Of a DNA stretch of 64,000 bases, positions 1 through 10,300 are shown piece after piece. The notes under the pieces are model-generated. The model ran no database searches. It saw nothing but the letters and a program-made list of their open reading frames with translations, and was not told where the DNA came from. Position 1 is the first letter of the stretch. Every line of letters begins with the position of its first letter. The stretch is from positions 1-64,000 of the forward strand of contig JAJFUB010000013.1 in assembly GCA_021372615.1 (NCBI GenBank), given 5' to 3'. The DNA comes from a bacterium (lineage in GTDB: Bacteria > Armatimonadota > Zipacnadia > Zipacnadales > UBA11051). A program made the position numbers and the translations under genes.

Positions 1-24
1 GGAAGCCACCCTAACCACGCTCCA

Positions 25-59
25 GGCGGGGTCCCTGTCGGCTTCGCCGACACCCCGCC
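25..59. repeat. Palindromic repeat family A, intergenic copy
   Basis: A hairpin-forming palindrome: outer arms GGCGGGGT and ACCCCGCC, inner arms GTCGGC and GCCGAC, a TTC loop and a short bulge. The reverse complement of positions 25-62 matches positions 54811-54848 at 37 of 38 bases. The second copy lies inside a coding region, so this is a dispersed element and not a simple terminator. It lies upstream of the oxidoreductase promoter. Confidence 0.8.
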
Positions 60-118
60 CTGACCCGCGAGCGCCGTTCTCCCGACAGTACAGGGTCACA
101 CCCGACCTGGATTCCCGG

Positions 119-147
119 TTCCCCTATCCCGCCGTTCGCCCTATAAT
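119..147 (+). promoter_or_regulatory. Candidate sigma70-type promoter of the first oxidoreductase gene
   Basis: A perfect TATAAT at 142-147 is preceded at 17 bp by TTCCCC (119-124), a poor -35. The predicted transcript would start near 154, about 36 nt before the ATG at 190. The -10 stands out in this GC-rich sequence, but the weak -35 keeps confidence moderate. Confidence 0.4.
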
Positions 148-189
148 GCGGTGGCCTCACCTCACACTCAGCAACCCCGGAGCACAACC

Positions 190-1299
190 ATGGCGCTTGA
201 GAAGACCCGCATCGGCATCATCGGCTGCGGCGGCATCATGTATGCGTACGCCACCGCCAAGGACCGTCTGGACATCCTGGACATCGTCGCCTGCGCAGAC
301 CTCCTGCCCGAACGGGCGCGGGCGAAGGCGGAGGAGTTCGGCATCCCCAAGGCGTGCAGCGTGGACGAGCTGCTGGCCGACCCCGACATCGAGATCGTCG
401 TCAACCTGACCATCCCCAGGGTCCATGCCGAGATCTCCCTCGCGGCCCTGCAGGCCGGCAAGCACGCCTACAGCGAGAAGCCGCTGGGCGTCACGCGCGA
501 GCAGGGGCGGGCGATCCTGGCCCTGGCCCAGGAGCAGGGCCTGCGGGTCGGCTGCGCGCCCGACACCTTCCTGGGCGCCGGCGGCCAGACGTGCCGCAAG
601 CTGCTGGACGACGGCTGGATCGGCGAGCCCATCGGCGCCAGCGCCTTCATGATGTGCCACGGGCCCGAGCGCTGGCACGCCGACCCCGACTTCTTCTATC
701 ACCCCGGCGCCGGCCCGCTGTTCGACATGGGGCCGTACTACCTGACGGCGCTGACGAACCTGCTGGGCCCGACCGCCAGCGTGGCCGCCTCCGCCACGAT
801 CTCCTTCCCCGAGCGCGTCATCGGCTCGCAGCCGCACTACGGCGAGGTCATCCGGGTGGACACTCCCACGCACGTCAACGGCCTGCTGCAGTTCGCCGGC
901 GGCGCGGTGGGCACCATCTCCACGAGCTTTGATGTCTGGGCCAGCACGCACGTGCCGATCGAGATCTACGGGACCGAGGGCACGATGGTGGTGCCGGACC
1001 CGAACTCCTTCGGCGGGCCGGTGCGCCTGAGGCGCTGCGAGCACACGGAGTGGACCGAGGTGCCGCTGACGCACGGCTACGCCGAGCAGAACCGCGGCCT
1101 GGGCCTGGCGGACATGGCCTACGCGATCCGCTCGGGCCGGCCGCACCGCGCCAGTGGCGAGCTGGCCTACCACGTCCTGGACATCATGCACACGCTCTAC
1201 GAGGCCTCGGACCAGCGCCAGTATGTGGAAGTCTGCAGCAGCGTCGGGCGCCCGGAGCCCTTCCCGGTGGGCCTGCAGCCGCGCACGCTGGACGCGTAG
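190..1299 (+). CDS. Gfo/Idh/MocA family NAD(P)-dependent oxidoreductase
   Basis: Cytoplasmic sugar or cyclitol dehydrogenase of about 369 aa, normal length for the family. The N-terminus carries a Rossmann nucleotide-binding motif (GIIGCGGI), and the YSEKPLG segment is the family EKP motif that places the catalytic lysine. The C-terminal alpha/beta domain would bind the substrate. The frame is open back to 151, but I chose the ATG at 190 because it starts just before the conserved first strand and follows a TATAAT at 142-147. Substrate is unknown. A second family member lies at 23866-24876, so this region carries at least two sugar-oxidising enzymes. Family assignment is secure, specificity is not. 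Confidence 0.93.
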   Translation: MALEKTRIGIIGCGGIMYAYATAKDRLDILDIVACADLLPERARAKAEEFGIPKACSVDELLADPDIEIVVNLTIPRVHAEISLAALQAGKHAYSEKPLGVTREQGRAILALAQEQGLRVGCAPDTFLGAGGQTCRKLLDDGWIGEPIGASAFMMCHGPERWHADPDFFYHPGAGPLFDMGPYYLTALTNLLGPTASVAASATISFPERVIGSQPHYGEVIRVDTPTHVNGLLQFAGGAVGTISTSFDVWASTHVPIEIYGTEGTMVVPDPNSFGGPVRLRRCEHTEWTEVPLTHGYAEQNRGLGLADMAYAIRSGRPHRASGELAYHVLDIMHTLYEASDQRQYVEVCSSVGRPEPFPVGLQPRTLDA

Positions 1300-1358
1300 C
1301 GAATGCGGAGAGAGGCGGGAGGGGGAGAGGACGGCGTCCTACCCCCTACTACCCCCTA

Positions 1359-1380
1359 CCCCCTCCCTGAAGGGAGGGGG
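1359..1380. repeat. C/G-rich hairpin in intergenic region 1300-1529
   Basis: The 230-nt gap after the oxidoreductase gene holds a run of TACCCCC-like direct repeats (about 1339-1363) that leads into a perfect 9-bp hairpin. Its arms are CCCCCTCCC and GGGAGGGGG, with loop TGAA. There is no T tract, so it is a weak terminator candidate at best and may be another dispersed repeat. The rest of the gap holds the candidate M16 promoter. Confidence 0.5.
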
Positions 1381-1435
1381 GGACGGCACGGCCACGGCGA
1401 CGTTGCCGTTACCCTCGACCCTTGACCCTGAACCC

Positions 1436-1465
1436 TTGACCCCCCGGCGGCAACTGTGCGACAAT
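1436..1465 (+). promoter_or_regulatory. Candidate promoter of the M16 peptidase gene
   Basis: TTGACC at 1436-1441 and GACAAT at 1460-1465 are separated by 18 bp and lie about 65 bp upstream of the ATG at 1530. A second TTGACC occurs 14 bp further upstream at 1422. The -35 matches at five of six positions, the -10 at four. Confidence 0.35.
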
Positions 1466-1529
1466 GCGGGCGGACCCCACCGCCGTACGGGGTCTGTCCC
1501 CATTTCTATGGTAGAGGCTGCTGACGGAC

Positions 1530-4127
1530 ATGCGCAGAGCACTGTGGCTGTCACTGTGGCTGTGTCTGGCGACGTGGGCGCTGGCCGCGCCCCGGCAGGA
1601 AGTGCTCGACAACGGGCTGACCGTGGTGCTCGATGAAGATCACAGCGCACCGGTCGCCACGGTGCAGCTCTTCGTGGGCACCGGGAGCGTCCGGGAGGGG
1701 GAGTACCTGGGGACCGGCATCAGCCACCTGCTCGAGCACGTCATCAGCGACGGCAGCCAGACGCGGACCCGCGAGCAGATCGAGCAGGAGCAGGCGCGCC
1801 TGGGCAACAACGCCAACGCCTACACCAGCACCGATGTCGTCAGCTACTATGTCATCACCTCGGGGCCGCAGACCCTCGCGGCCCTGGACCACCTGGCCGA
1901 CTTCGTCTTCCACCCGACGTTCCCGGCCGAGGCCGTGCAGACCCAGCAGGGGATCATCGCCCGCGAGATGGCCCGGGGCCAGGACGACCCCGGCCGCGAG
2001 CTGTACTACGAGTTCGCCGGGCTGATGTTCCGCGTCTCGCCGGCCGGCGCGCGGATCATCGGCACCCTCGACCAGTTCCAGCGCCTGACGCGCGACGACC
2101 TGGTCCGGCTCCACCAGCGGTACTACGCCCCCGGCAACATGGTGCTGACAGTCGTCGGTGACTTCGATACCGCCACGGTGCTGGGCCACATCCGCCAGAC
2201 GCTGGCCCCGCTGCCCGAGCGCGTGACCCCACGCGCGGCGCTGCCGTCCGAGCCGCCGCAACTATCGCCCCGCCGCTCCGAGCGCCACCAGGCCGGCCTG
2301 TCACGGGCGTACTTCATGCTCGGCTATCCCACCGTCAGCCTCTTCAGCCCCGACATGTACCCGCTCGATGTCGCGGCCTACGTGCTGACCAACGGTGGCG
2401 CCTCGCGGCTCGTGTCGCAGCTCCGTGATGAGCAGGGCCTCGTGGATGCCGTCAGCAGCGCCTCGGCCACGCCGGCATACGACGCGGGCTACTTCGCCGT
2501 GTCCGCCGAGACGACGCCGGAGAAGGTCGCCGCCGCCGAGCAGGCGATCCTCGCCGCGCTCCAGCGTCTCGGGCGCGAGCCGGTGTCGGCCGCCGAGCTG
2601 GCCCGCGCCAAGCGCCAGAAGGAAGCCGACCTCGTGTTCTCGGGCGTGACGACGCAGGGCCGGGCCGAGCGCTACGGCAACGACCTGCTGACCGCCGGCG
2701 ACCTGCACTTCTCCGAGCGCTACGTCGAGGGCATCCGCCGCGTCACGGCCGCCGACATCCAGCGCGTCGCCCGCCGCTACTTCATCCCCGCCCACTACAA
2801 CTTTGCGCTCCTCGCGCCCCCCGAGGCATCACCGACGGCCGCCACGCCGTCTGCCCAAGCCCCGTCCGCGAGCGCCGCCGCGAGCATCCACGAGGCGAGG
2901 CTGAGCAACGGCCTCCGGCTGCTCGTGCAAGAGAACCACGCCGTACCGGTCGTGAACTTCTTCGCGGCCGCCCCCGGCGGCCTGCGCTACGAGTCCGAGC
3001 GCAACGCCGGCCTCACCAGCCTGATGTCCGCGATGCTCGTGCGGGGCACCAGGACCCGCAGCCGCCTGCAGATCGCCCAGGCGCTCGAGAACGTCGGCGG
3101 GGTGCTGTCGCCGTACTCGGGCCGCAACAGCTTCGGCGTGTCGGCACAGGTCCGCAGCGAGGACCTGCCCCTCGCCCTGACCCTCGCCGCCGACGTGCTG
3201 GCCCACCCGACCTTCCCGGAGGAGGAACTGCAGCAGCAGAAGCAACTGCAGCTTGCCGCCCTCGCGGCGCGGGCCGATGACGTGGACACCTGGGCCAGCG
3301 ACCTGATGCTCCAGACGCTCTTTGCGCAGTACCCGTACCGCACCCCCACTGCTGGAAAAAGAGAGAGTGTCGAGCGCCTGACGCGCCAGGACCTGCTGTC
3401 CTTCCACCAGGCCCTCGTCCGGCCCGAGACGATGGTGCTCGCCATCTTCGGTGACACGACCCCGGCGCAGGCCCAGGCCCTCGCCGAGCGCGCGTTCGGG
3501 CAGATGCAGGGCCATGGCGCCACGCTGCAGCCAGCGCCCGCCGAGCCGCCCCCGGCCGAGCCGCGCGTCCAGACCGTCGCCCGCGCCCAGCAGCAGGCAA
3601 TCATCACCTACGGCTTCCGGGCCGGGACCGTGACCGACGCGAGCCGCTACGCGCGGGATGTGATGACCGCGGTGTTCGCCGGCCTGGGCTACCCGGGCGG
3701 GCGGCTGCACACCGCGCTGCGCGGCGCCCAGCTCGTCTACGCCACGTGGGCGTACGCCGTGCCCGGCCCCGACACCGGCTTCTATGTGATCTACGCGGGC
3801 ACCGCCCCCGAGAAGGCCGCTGCGGCGCAGCAGCGGATCGAGCAGCTCGTCCGCGAGCTACAGGCCCAGCCGCCGACCGCCGAGGAGCTGGCCCTCGCCA
3901 AGACCGTGGCCATCGCCAACCACGCCGTCGGCCTCGAGAGCAGCGGCGACCGCGCGCAGGCGGTGGCTCTCGACGTGCTGTACGGCCTCGGCCCCGGCGA
4001 GATCTTCCGCTATGCCGATGAGATCAACAAGGTGACGGCCGCGCAGGTCCAGGAGCAGGCCCGCACGATCCTCGACTGGCCCCACCGGGTGCAGATCGTC
4101 ACCACACCGCAGCAGGACCGTCCCTGA
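1530..4127 (+). CDS. Two-domain M16 family zinc peptidase, exported
   Basis: An 865-aa pitrilysin/processing-peptidase-like protein with two M16 repeats. Residues 1-20 form a signal peptide ending in ALAA. The first half holds the inverted zinc motif HLLEH at residues 66-70 and the third ligand Glu146, 76 residues on, so it should be catalytic. The second half (from about residue 450) aligns with the fold but has no HxxEH, as in the non-catalytic half of other two-domain M16 proteins. Residues 430-450 form an Ala/Pro/Ser-rich linker. It probably degrades peptides in the periplasm or outside the membrane. The PHI gene follows 27 nt downstream. Confidence 0.93.
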   Translation: MRRALWLSLWLCLATWALAAPRQEVLDNGLTVVLDEDHSAPVATVQLFVGTGSVREGEYLGTGISHLLEHVISDGSQTRTREQIEQEQARLGNNANAYTSTDVVSYYVITSGPQTLAALDHLADFVFHPTFPAEAVQTQQGIIAREMARGQDDPGRELYYEFAGLMFRVSPAGARIIGTLDQFQRLTRDDLVRLHQRYYAPGNMVLTVVGDFDTATVLGHIRQTLAPLPERVTPRAALPSEPPQLSPRRSERHQAGLSRAYFMLGYPTVSLFSPDMYPLDVAAYVLTNGGASRLVSQLRDEQGLVDAVSSASATPAYDAGYFAVSAETTPEKVAAAEQAILAALQRLGREPVSAAELARAKRQKEADLVFSGVTTQGRAERYGNDLLTAGDLHFSERYVEGIRRVTAADIQRVARRYFIPAHYNFALLAPPEASPTAATPSAQAPSASAAASIHEARLSNGLRLLVQENHAVPVVNFFAAAPGGLRYESERNAGLTSLMSAMLVRGTRTRSRLQIAQALENVGGVLSPYSGRNSFGVSAQVRSEDLPLALTLAADVLAHPTFPEEELQQQKQLQLAALAARADDVDTWASDLMLQTLFAQYPYRTPTAGKRESVERLTRQDLLSFHQALVRPETMVLAIFGDTTPAQAQALAERAFGQMQGHGATLQPAPAEPPPAEPRVQTVARAQQQAIITYGFRAGTVTDASRYARDVMTAVFAGLGYPGGRLHTALRGAQLVYATWAYAVPGPDTGFYVIYAGTAPEKAAAAQQRIEQLVRELQAQPPTAEELALAKTVAIANHAVGLESSGDRAQAVALDVLYGLGPGEIFRYADEINKVTAAQVQEQARTILDWPHRVQIVTTPQQDRP

Positions 4128-4154
4128 GCGCCCTGACCTGTGGAGGTTGCCCCC

Positions 4155-4715
4155 ATGCACACCAACGCGACGTTCCCGGCCATCGTGCCCGAAGAGATCC
4201 ATCACGTCATCTCCGCCATCTCGCCCGCGCAGGTCGAGGCCCTGATGCAGGCCATCACCGACGCCGACGGGGTGTTCGTGTGCGGCGCCGGCCGCAGCCT
4301 GCTGATGATGCAGGCCTTCGCCATGCGCCTGGTGCACCTGGGGATGCAGGCCTACGTCGTGGGCGAGACCATCACGCCGGCCATCGGGCCGGGGCATCTG
4401 CTCATCGCCGGCACCGGCTCGGGCCAGACGCGCATCACGCTGGCCATGCTCGAAGCCGCCCAGGCCCGCGAAGCCAAGATCGCCGCCCTGACCGCGCACC
4501 CGCAGTCGCCGATCGGCCTCGCCGCCGACCTGGTGGTCGAGATCCCCACACCCGTGACCGTCGCCCGGGGCGTCGTCCGGGCCAGCGTCCAGCCCCCCGG
4601 CTCATTATTCGAGCAGTGCCTGCTCGTGTTGTGTGATACAATGGTAATGATGTTCATGCAGCGGCTCGGCGTGACGGAAGAGCAGATGCGCGACCGCCAC
4701 ACCAAGCTCGAATAG
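4155..4715 (+). CDS. hxlB: 6-phospho-3-hexuloisomerase (SIS domain)
   Basis: A 186-aa single SIS-domain protein with the size and sequence character of 6-phospho-3-hexuloisomerase. This enzyme interconverts D-arabino-hex-3-ulose 6-phosphate and fructose 6-phosphate in the ribulose monophosphate pathway. Visible features are the VCGAGRS phosphosugar-binding strand-loop near residue 40, the GTGSGQT motif near residue 91 and the C-terminal ERMRDRHTKLE-like tail (here EEQMRDRHTKLE). The ATG at 4155 is chosen over a GTG at 4140 because GGAGG at 4142-4146 sits eight bases upstream. The partner synthase HxlA is not in the window, so this could serve formaldehyde fixation, reverse pentose supply or a related phosphosugar. 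Confidence 0.85.
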   Translation: MHTNATFPAIVPEEIHHVISAISPAQVEALMQAITDADGVFVCGAGRSLLMMQAFAMRLVHLGMQAYVVGETITPAIGPGHLLIAGTGSGQTRITLAMLEAAQAREAKIAALTAHPQSPIGLAADLVVEIPTPVTVARGVVRASVQPPGSLFEQCLLVLCDTMVMMFMQRLGVTEEQMRDRHTKLE

Positions 4716-4794
4716 CCCGCGGGGGATGGGCCCCGGTCACTGCACCGCCATCGCAGCCCTATCCGCAGAAAAAAAAGAGAAGAGCACACCTGTC

Positions 4795-6357
4795 GTGAAG
4801 TGGATCATCTATTCCCTGATTGCCTTGCTGTTGGTCCTCGCCGTAGCCGCCGGAGCCCTGAGCGTCAGCACCAGCCAGTTCCGCAAGAGCGATGTCATTG
4901 CCCAGCACGTCACCATCGCCGGGGTGGACGTGGGCAAGCTCACGAACGCGGAGGCACGGCAGAAGCTCGAGGCCGAGTGGTTGCCGACGCTGCCGCAGAC
5001 CGTGTCGGTAGAGGTGGGGGGAGAGACACGCAAGCTATCCTGTGACAAGCTCGGCCGCCAGCCTCAGATCGAGCAGGCCGTCGCGCAGGCCTGGCGTGTC
5101 GGCCGCGAGGGCGGCCTCATCGCGCAGTTGGCTACTCGCCTGCGCATGATGAGGTCGGCGCTGGACATCCCGGTCAAAATCACGGTGGACGAGACGGACA
5201 TGAGCGCCGAGCTGGTGCGACTGGCGGCGCAGGTGGACCGCGAGCCGGTGGACGCCAGCGTCACGGTCTCGGCCGATGACGACGTGACCGTGGTCCCGGG
5301 CAAGCCCGGGGTGAAGCTGGATCGCAAGGCCTCGGCCGCAACCCTCACCGACGCCCTGACGCAGTTGAGCCAGGAGCCGGTGAAGCTCGCATCCGCCGAG
5401 GCCCAGCCCCGCGTGTCGGCCCAGGACCTGGCACACCTGGAGGTCGTGCTCGGCAGCTACCACACTCCGTACAACTCCGGCAAGGTAGACCGCACGCACA
5501 ACCTCGGCCTCGCCATCCAGGCCATCAACAAGACCATCGTCATGCCCGGCGAGGAGTTCTCGACCGACAAGACCATCGGCCCGCGCATTGCCGAGCGCGG
5601 CTTCCGTGAGGCGCCGATCTTCCAGGACGGTGAGGTCACGCCGGCGACCGGCGGCGGCATCTGTCAGATCGCCACCACCATCTACAACGCCGCGCTCTTT
5701 GCCGGGTTGGATGTCGTCGAGCGCCATCACCACTCCCAGCCCGTCACCTATGCTCCCGCCGGCCGCGATGCTACGGTCTACGCCGGGCAGCTCGACCTGC
5801 GCTTCCGCAACACGACCGGCTTCCCGATCCTCATCCTGGGGTCGGTCGGCGGCGGCGAGGTCAGCCTGAAGATCATCGGCAAGCGCGAGGCCAACCGCAA
5901 GGTGCGGCTGGAGCGGTCAGGCCTGGCGAGCATCCCGTATGACACCAAGGAGATGCCTGACCCCACCCTCGACCTGGGCAAGCGGAAGGTAGACAAGCCG
6001 GGCCGCAAGGGGATCAAGGTGACGGTGACGCGCGTCATCGTCCAGCCGGACGGCAAAGAGAAGCGTGAGACGCTGCACAGCGACGTGTACCGGCCGCAGA
6101 CCGAAGTCATCCACGTCGGCACCAAGCCCACGTTCTACAAGGGCAAAGACGGCAAACCGATCGTCGGTCCCGACGGCAAGCCGGTGCCGGTGAAGCTCGG
6201 CCCGGACGGCAAGCCCCTGCCCTACAAACCGCCCGGCGCCAAGCCGGCCAAGCCGGCGAACGGACACACCGCCGCCAGGGGGGCGGCAGTGAAAAAAACA
6301 GGCGCCAAGCCGGCCGGCACCGCCCGGCCTAAGACGAAGACCGGAGCCCGATCATGA
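4795..6357 (+). CDS. VanW family protein with peptidoglycan-binding-like domains
   Basis: A membrane-anchored cell-surface protein of about 520 aa. One transmembrane helix follows directly after MKWIIYSL. Two PG_binding_4-like repeats come next, then the VanW domain with its conserved GGGICQIATTIYNAAL segment, a G5-like stretch and a Lys/Pro/Gly-rich tail. VanW proteins are associated with the cell wall and have no settled biochemical role. The frame is open from an ATG at 4726, but a GTG at 4795 has an AGAGAAGAG Shine-Dalgarno at about 4777-4785 and begins exactly at the membrane anchor, so I prefer it. The 3' end overlaps the next gene by four bases (ATGA), which suggests translational coupling. 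Confidence 0.9.
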   Translation: MKWIIYSLIALLLVLAVAAGALSVSTSQFRKSDVIAQHVTIAGVDVGKLTNAEARQKLEAEWLPTLPQTVSVEVGGETRKLSCDKLGRQPQIEQAVAQAWRVGREGGLIAQLATRLRMMRSALDIPVKITVDETDMSAELVRLAAQVDREPVDASVTVSADDDVTVVPGKPGVKLDRKASAATLTDALTQLSQEPVKLASAEAQPRVSAQDLAHLEVVLGSYHTPYNSGKVDRTHNLGLAIQAINKTIVMPGEEFSTDKTIGPRIAERGFREAPIFQDGEVTPATGGGICQIATTIYNAALFAGLDVVERHHHSQPVTYAPAGRDATVYAGQLDLRFRNTTGFPILILGSVGGGEVSLKIIGKREANRKVRLERSGLASIPYDTKEMPDPTLDLGKRKVDKPGRKGIKVTVTRVIVQPDGKEKRETLHSDVYRPQTEVIHVGTKPTFYKGKDGKPIVGPDGKPVPVKLGPDGKPLPYKPPGAKPAKPANGHTAARGAAVKKTGAKPAGTARPKTKTGARS

Positions 6358-7370
6358 AAGCAGCCAGGATGTTTGCGGTGCGTGACGTGCGCGTCGTGGA
6401 GAGCCCCACGCCGGAGCCGGCCCCGACTGAAGTGCTCCTGCGCGTGAGGGCCTGCGCCATCTGCGCCTCGGACCTGCACATGTACGAAGAGGGGCACAGC
6501 AGCGGCGTCTACCCCTCCGGCCCCATCATCCTGGGCCACGAGTTTTCCGGCGAGGTCGCTGCCTGCGGCGCGGACATGACCGACTGGCAGATCGGGGAGC
6601 GCGTCGCCTGCGAGCCCAGTTGGCACTGCAGCCACTGCGACATGTGCGAGCGCGGCCTGACCAACCTGTGCCGCCACATCATCTTCCCCAGCTACCCCGA
6701 CCGCGACGGGGCCATGGCCGAGTACATCGCGGTCCCCGGGTTCTCGCTGGCGAAGCTGCCCGGCAACGTGGACTTCATCGGCGGCGCGCTGGCCGAGCCG
6801 CTGGGGGTGGCCCTGCACGCTGTGCGCCTCTCCGGCCTGCAGCCGGGCATGAAGATCGCCATCCTGGGGGCCGGCGCGATCGGCCTGTCCATTCTGCAGA
6901 CCTGCCAGGCCTTCGGCGCCGGGGAGATCTTCGTCGCCGAGCCCCGTGAGGGGCGCCGCGCCGCCCCGGCACGCCTGGGAGCCAGGGTCGCGGCCAGCGC
7001 CGAAGAGCTGAAGCCGTTCTGGGAAGGCTCCCCCGAGCCCGACGTGGTGTTCGAGGCCGCCGGCGGGGATCACAGCTTCGCCGAGGCACTGGACCTCGCC
7101 CGTCCCGAGGGCAAGGTCATGGTGCTGGGCATCCCCTCGCTCGACCTGCAGCAGTACTCGGCCAAGATCCCCCGCCGCAAGGAGGTGACCGTCGTGTTCT
7201 GCCGCCGGTCGCGCAACACGCTGCACGAGTGCCTCGCGATGCTCAGCGACGGTCGGCTCAAGAGCGAGGCTTTCCCGACGCGGAACTACACGCTTGACCA
7301 GTCGTCCGAGGCCCTGGAGGACTCGATCCGCCGCGAGGGCGCCGTCGTCCGGGCCATCGTCTGCCCGTAG
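6354..7370 (+). CDS. Zinc-dependent medium-chain dehydrogenase
   Basis: A 338-aa MDR-superfamily alcohol/polyol dehydrogenase like sorbitol or threonine dehydrogenase. Catalytic zinc ligands are Cys37 and His62-Glu63 (GHEF). The structural zinc site is complete: Cys92, Cys95, Cys98 and Cys106. The Rossmann motif is ILGAGAIGLS near residue 170. The start ATG overlaps the stop of the VanW gene by four bases, so the two are probably co-translated although no functional link is obvious. The likely role is NAD(P)-linked oxidation of a sugar or polyol. Specificity cannot be read from the sequence. Confidence 0.92.
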   Translation: MKAARMFAVRDVRVVESPTPEPAPTEVLLRVRACAICASDLHMYEEGHSSGVYPSGPIILGHEFSGEVAACGADMTDWQIGERVACEPSWHCSHCDMCERGLTNLCRHIIFPSYPDRDGAMAEYIAVPGFSLAKLPGNVDFIGGALAEPLGVALHAVRLSGLQPGMKIAILGAGAIGLSILQTCQAFGAGEIFVAEPREGRRAAPARLGARVAASAEELKPFWEGSPEPDVVFEAAGGDHSFAEALDLARPEGKVMVLGIPSLDLQQYSAKIPRRKEVTVVFCRRSRNTLHECLAMLSDGRLKSEAFPTRNYTLDQSSEALEDSIRREGAVVRAIVCP

Positions 7371-7382
7371 GGTCCTTCCCCG

Positions 7383-10300
7383 CTACGGCAGCTTGATTGC
7401 CGCCACCTGCCCGTTGCTCTCCGTCACCACCGCCTGGCTTCCGACGATGGCGAGGCTCTCGGCGCGGGCCGGCAGCGGATGCAGCGACTGCACCTTGCCG
7501 TCCTTGCCCAGCACCGCGACCCCGGCCGCTCCGCAGCAGGCGACCAGCCTCGCACCGACCACCAGGGCCAGGTCGCTGCAGCCATCGGGCAAGCCGGTGC
7601 GCCAGACGATCTTCCCCTCGCCACTGACGGCGAAGACGCTGGCGCTCTCGGCGGCGCAGATCAGCTCTTGCTTCCCGTCGCCGTTGACATCCAGCGGCAG
7701 CATCCGCGTCACCTTGTCCCCCAGGTTCAGGTCCCACAGCCGCTGTCCGGCCGCGTCGTAGGCGTAGAGCAGCCCGCCATCCACGCCGGCGAACACCTCG
7801 GGCTTGCCGTCGCCCGTGACGTCCGCGGCGGCGACGGCCGTCATCTCGGGACCAATGGCCCCACCCCGCCACAGGCGCTTGCCGTCGTGCTCAATCACAT
7901 TGAGCGTGTAGTACACATCTCCCGCCACGATCTCATCCTTGCCGTCCCCATCCAGGTCGGCAGCCGTCCCGACCGTTGCCGAGTGTGCGTAGATCACGTG
8001 CCCCCAGAGTTGCTTCGCGGTCGCGTCGTAGGCGAAGTACTGCCAGCTCTCCACGCCGCAGATGACCTCCGGGCGCCCGTCGCCGTTGACATCGCCGGGG
8101 AAGACGGTCATCACATCACTGTCAATACCGCGGAAGCGCGGCGGCCGCGCCGTCCACAGCAGCTTGCCGTCACTCGACAGCAGGCCCACTGTCTGCGCGT
8201 CCTGCCCGAACATGACCTCAGCCCGCCCATCGCCGTTCACATCGGCGCAGGCCAGGCTGTTGATCCGCGCGCGCTCCTTGCTTGCGTACTCCCAGACTGT
8301 CCGGCCGCCGGCGTCCAGCGCCCGGCACTGCCCGCCCTCGCCCCCGATGACCGCCTCGCTTGCGCCGTCACCGTTGAGGTCGCCGGCCGCCAGTGCCGTG
8401 ACGCGAGGGCACTGACCGGTACGCAGACCGCGCACCTCCACCTCCGCTACGTAGACGGAGCTTTGCTCATTGGCCGGGGAGATCGTCAGGCGTAGCTGTT
8501 GCGCCTGCTGCCCGACGGGCAGCTCGAAGATCGTGTTGACGTTGCCGCCCCACGACTGCGTGCCCGTCTCGGCAAAAGCCCCCGGCATGGGGCGGATGTC
8601 CTTCCGGAAGCCGTCGCTGCTCAGCTCCAGCTTGCGGTCCTTGACCGCCCACGTCTCGTTCATGTGCCACTCGCGCAGCACCACGCTCCGCACCCGGGTG
8701 TCCTCCACGAACGCGATGTTGATGACCGCGGTCTGCCCCGCGGGCCACATGACCGAGCCCGCCGAGCTGCTGTACTGCCCGTCGCACAGCTTGCTCACAG
8801 GCCCGCGGGCGGCGGTCGGCTCGGGGCTCGAGGTCACTTCGGCCACCGGCAGCGCAGTCGGTAGCGGGTCAAAGCCGGGGGCTTCCCACGCCGGCGCCGC
8901 GGCCGCTTGCGGCCGCCCGGTCGTCGCCCCGGCCGCCGCCATCGCCGGCAGCGCCCGCGTCTGCTCGATGACTCGGAGCAGTTCCGGCAGCATCGGCGCG
9001 GCCGGGATCGTGACGGCGTGCCTCCCGGCGGCCTGATGGATGCTCACAGGCGCCGCCGCGCCAAGCTGGACCGTCACTGTCACATCGCCGGTGCTGACAA
9101 GACAGCCAGTGCCGTCCTTGAGCAGCAGCTCCAGCGACACCGGCGCCGAGGCCGTGATCTTCGCGGTCCCGGCGGTGAGGCTCGTCGCGCCGAACAGCCG
9201 GATGGCGTCCTGGCCGAGCACCAGGGCCGCGCCCCGGAACGTCAGCCCGGGCAGCTCCGCATCGCCCAGGCACGCCACCTCGGCGCTGCCGGCACGCTCG
9301 ATGACGACCACGCCGGGCCGGACCTGCCGCGCCTGCGTCTCCTGCCACTGCTTCGCGTCCCCTGAAGTGATGACATTGATGAAGCGGTGCGACTGACCGG
9401 CGCGGAGGGGCAGGCCGATCTGCTCGGAGAAACGGCTGACCGGCATGTTGCCGCTCTGCTTGAGGTTCTCGAGCCGTGCTGGCTCGCCCGTTACATTGCA
9501 GACTGCCAGCCGCATCGGCGGGCTGCTGAGCAGAAGCGAGTTGTCTCGCACGCTCGCCTCCCCCCACGGTCGCCAGCAGCAGCGCAGGGCATAGTCGCCC
9601 GCCGTGAGAGCCTTGATCTCGTCGGCCACCAGCAGGTACTCGTTCGGCCGCCAGAGCATCGTGCGGGTCCAGTCGGCCCCGTTGTACTGGGTGAGGGTCG
9701 TTTGCGTACAGCCGGCGTTCGTGAGCATCTCGGCCCGGTCGAGTCGCGTCACAGCCGGCGTCAACTCCGCCTGTCCGTCGCGAATGATGACCATGCTGCT
9801 GTGGTACTTGGGGCTGTTCTTGATGTACTCGCCGTCGCACAGCAGCGGCAGCCCGCCGCGCGCGTAGCGCAGGATGGCATTGGCATCGAAGTGCATGTGA
9901 TTGCCCCGACCGAAGCCATCCAGCAGCAGGTACTCATCGTTCCTGTCCCAGCCCGCGCGCAGGGAGAGCTTGTTGAAGGTCAGTTCGTAGGGCACGTTGG
10001 GGGCGGTGCGGTACTGCGCACCGACGGCGCAGTCGTCATAGTTGGGCCTGGGGAGGGGGCTTGCGACAATGCCGACCTGATCTCTGGGCTCGCGCGGCTC
10101 CAGGCGGACCGCGTAGCCCTGACGCAGCGGGTGCTGCGCGCCGCCGCTGGTGTGCTGCGCCCCCCACACGAACTCAGGGTCACGGGCATACCAGGCGGCC
10201 AGTTGCATGACGTCACCCAGCCCGCCCGAACCCATCTCCCCGGAGTTGTCGCCGAACGCCACCTCGTAGCCGGCGTTATCCATGACCTGCAGGGCGTCCA

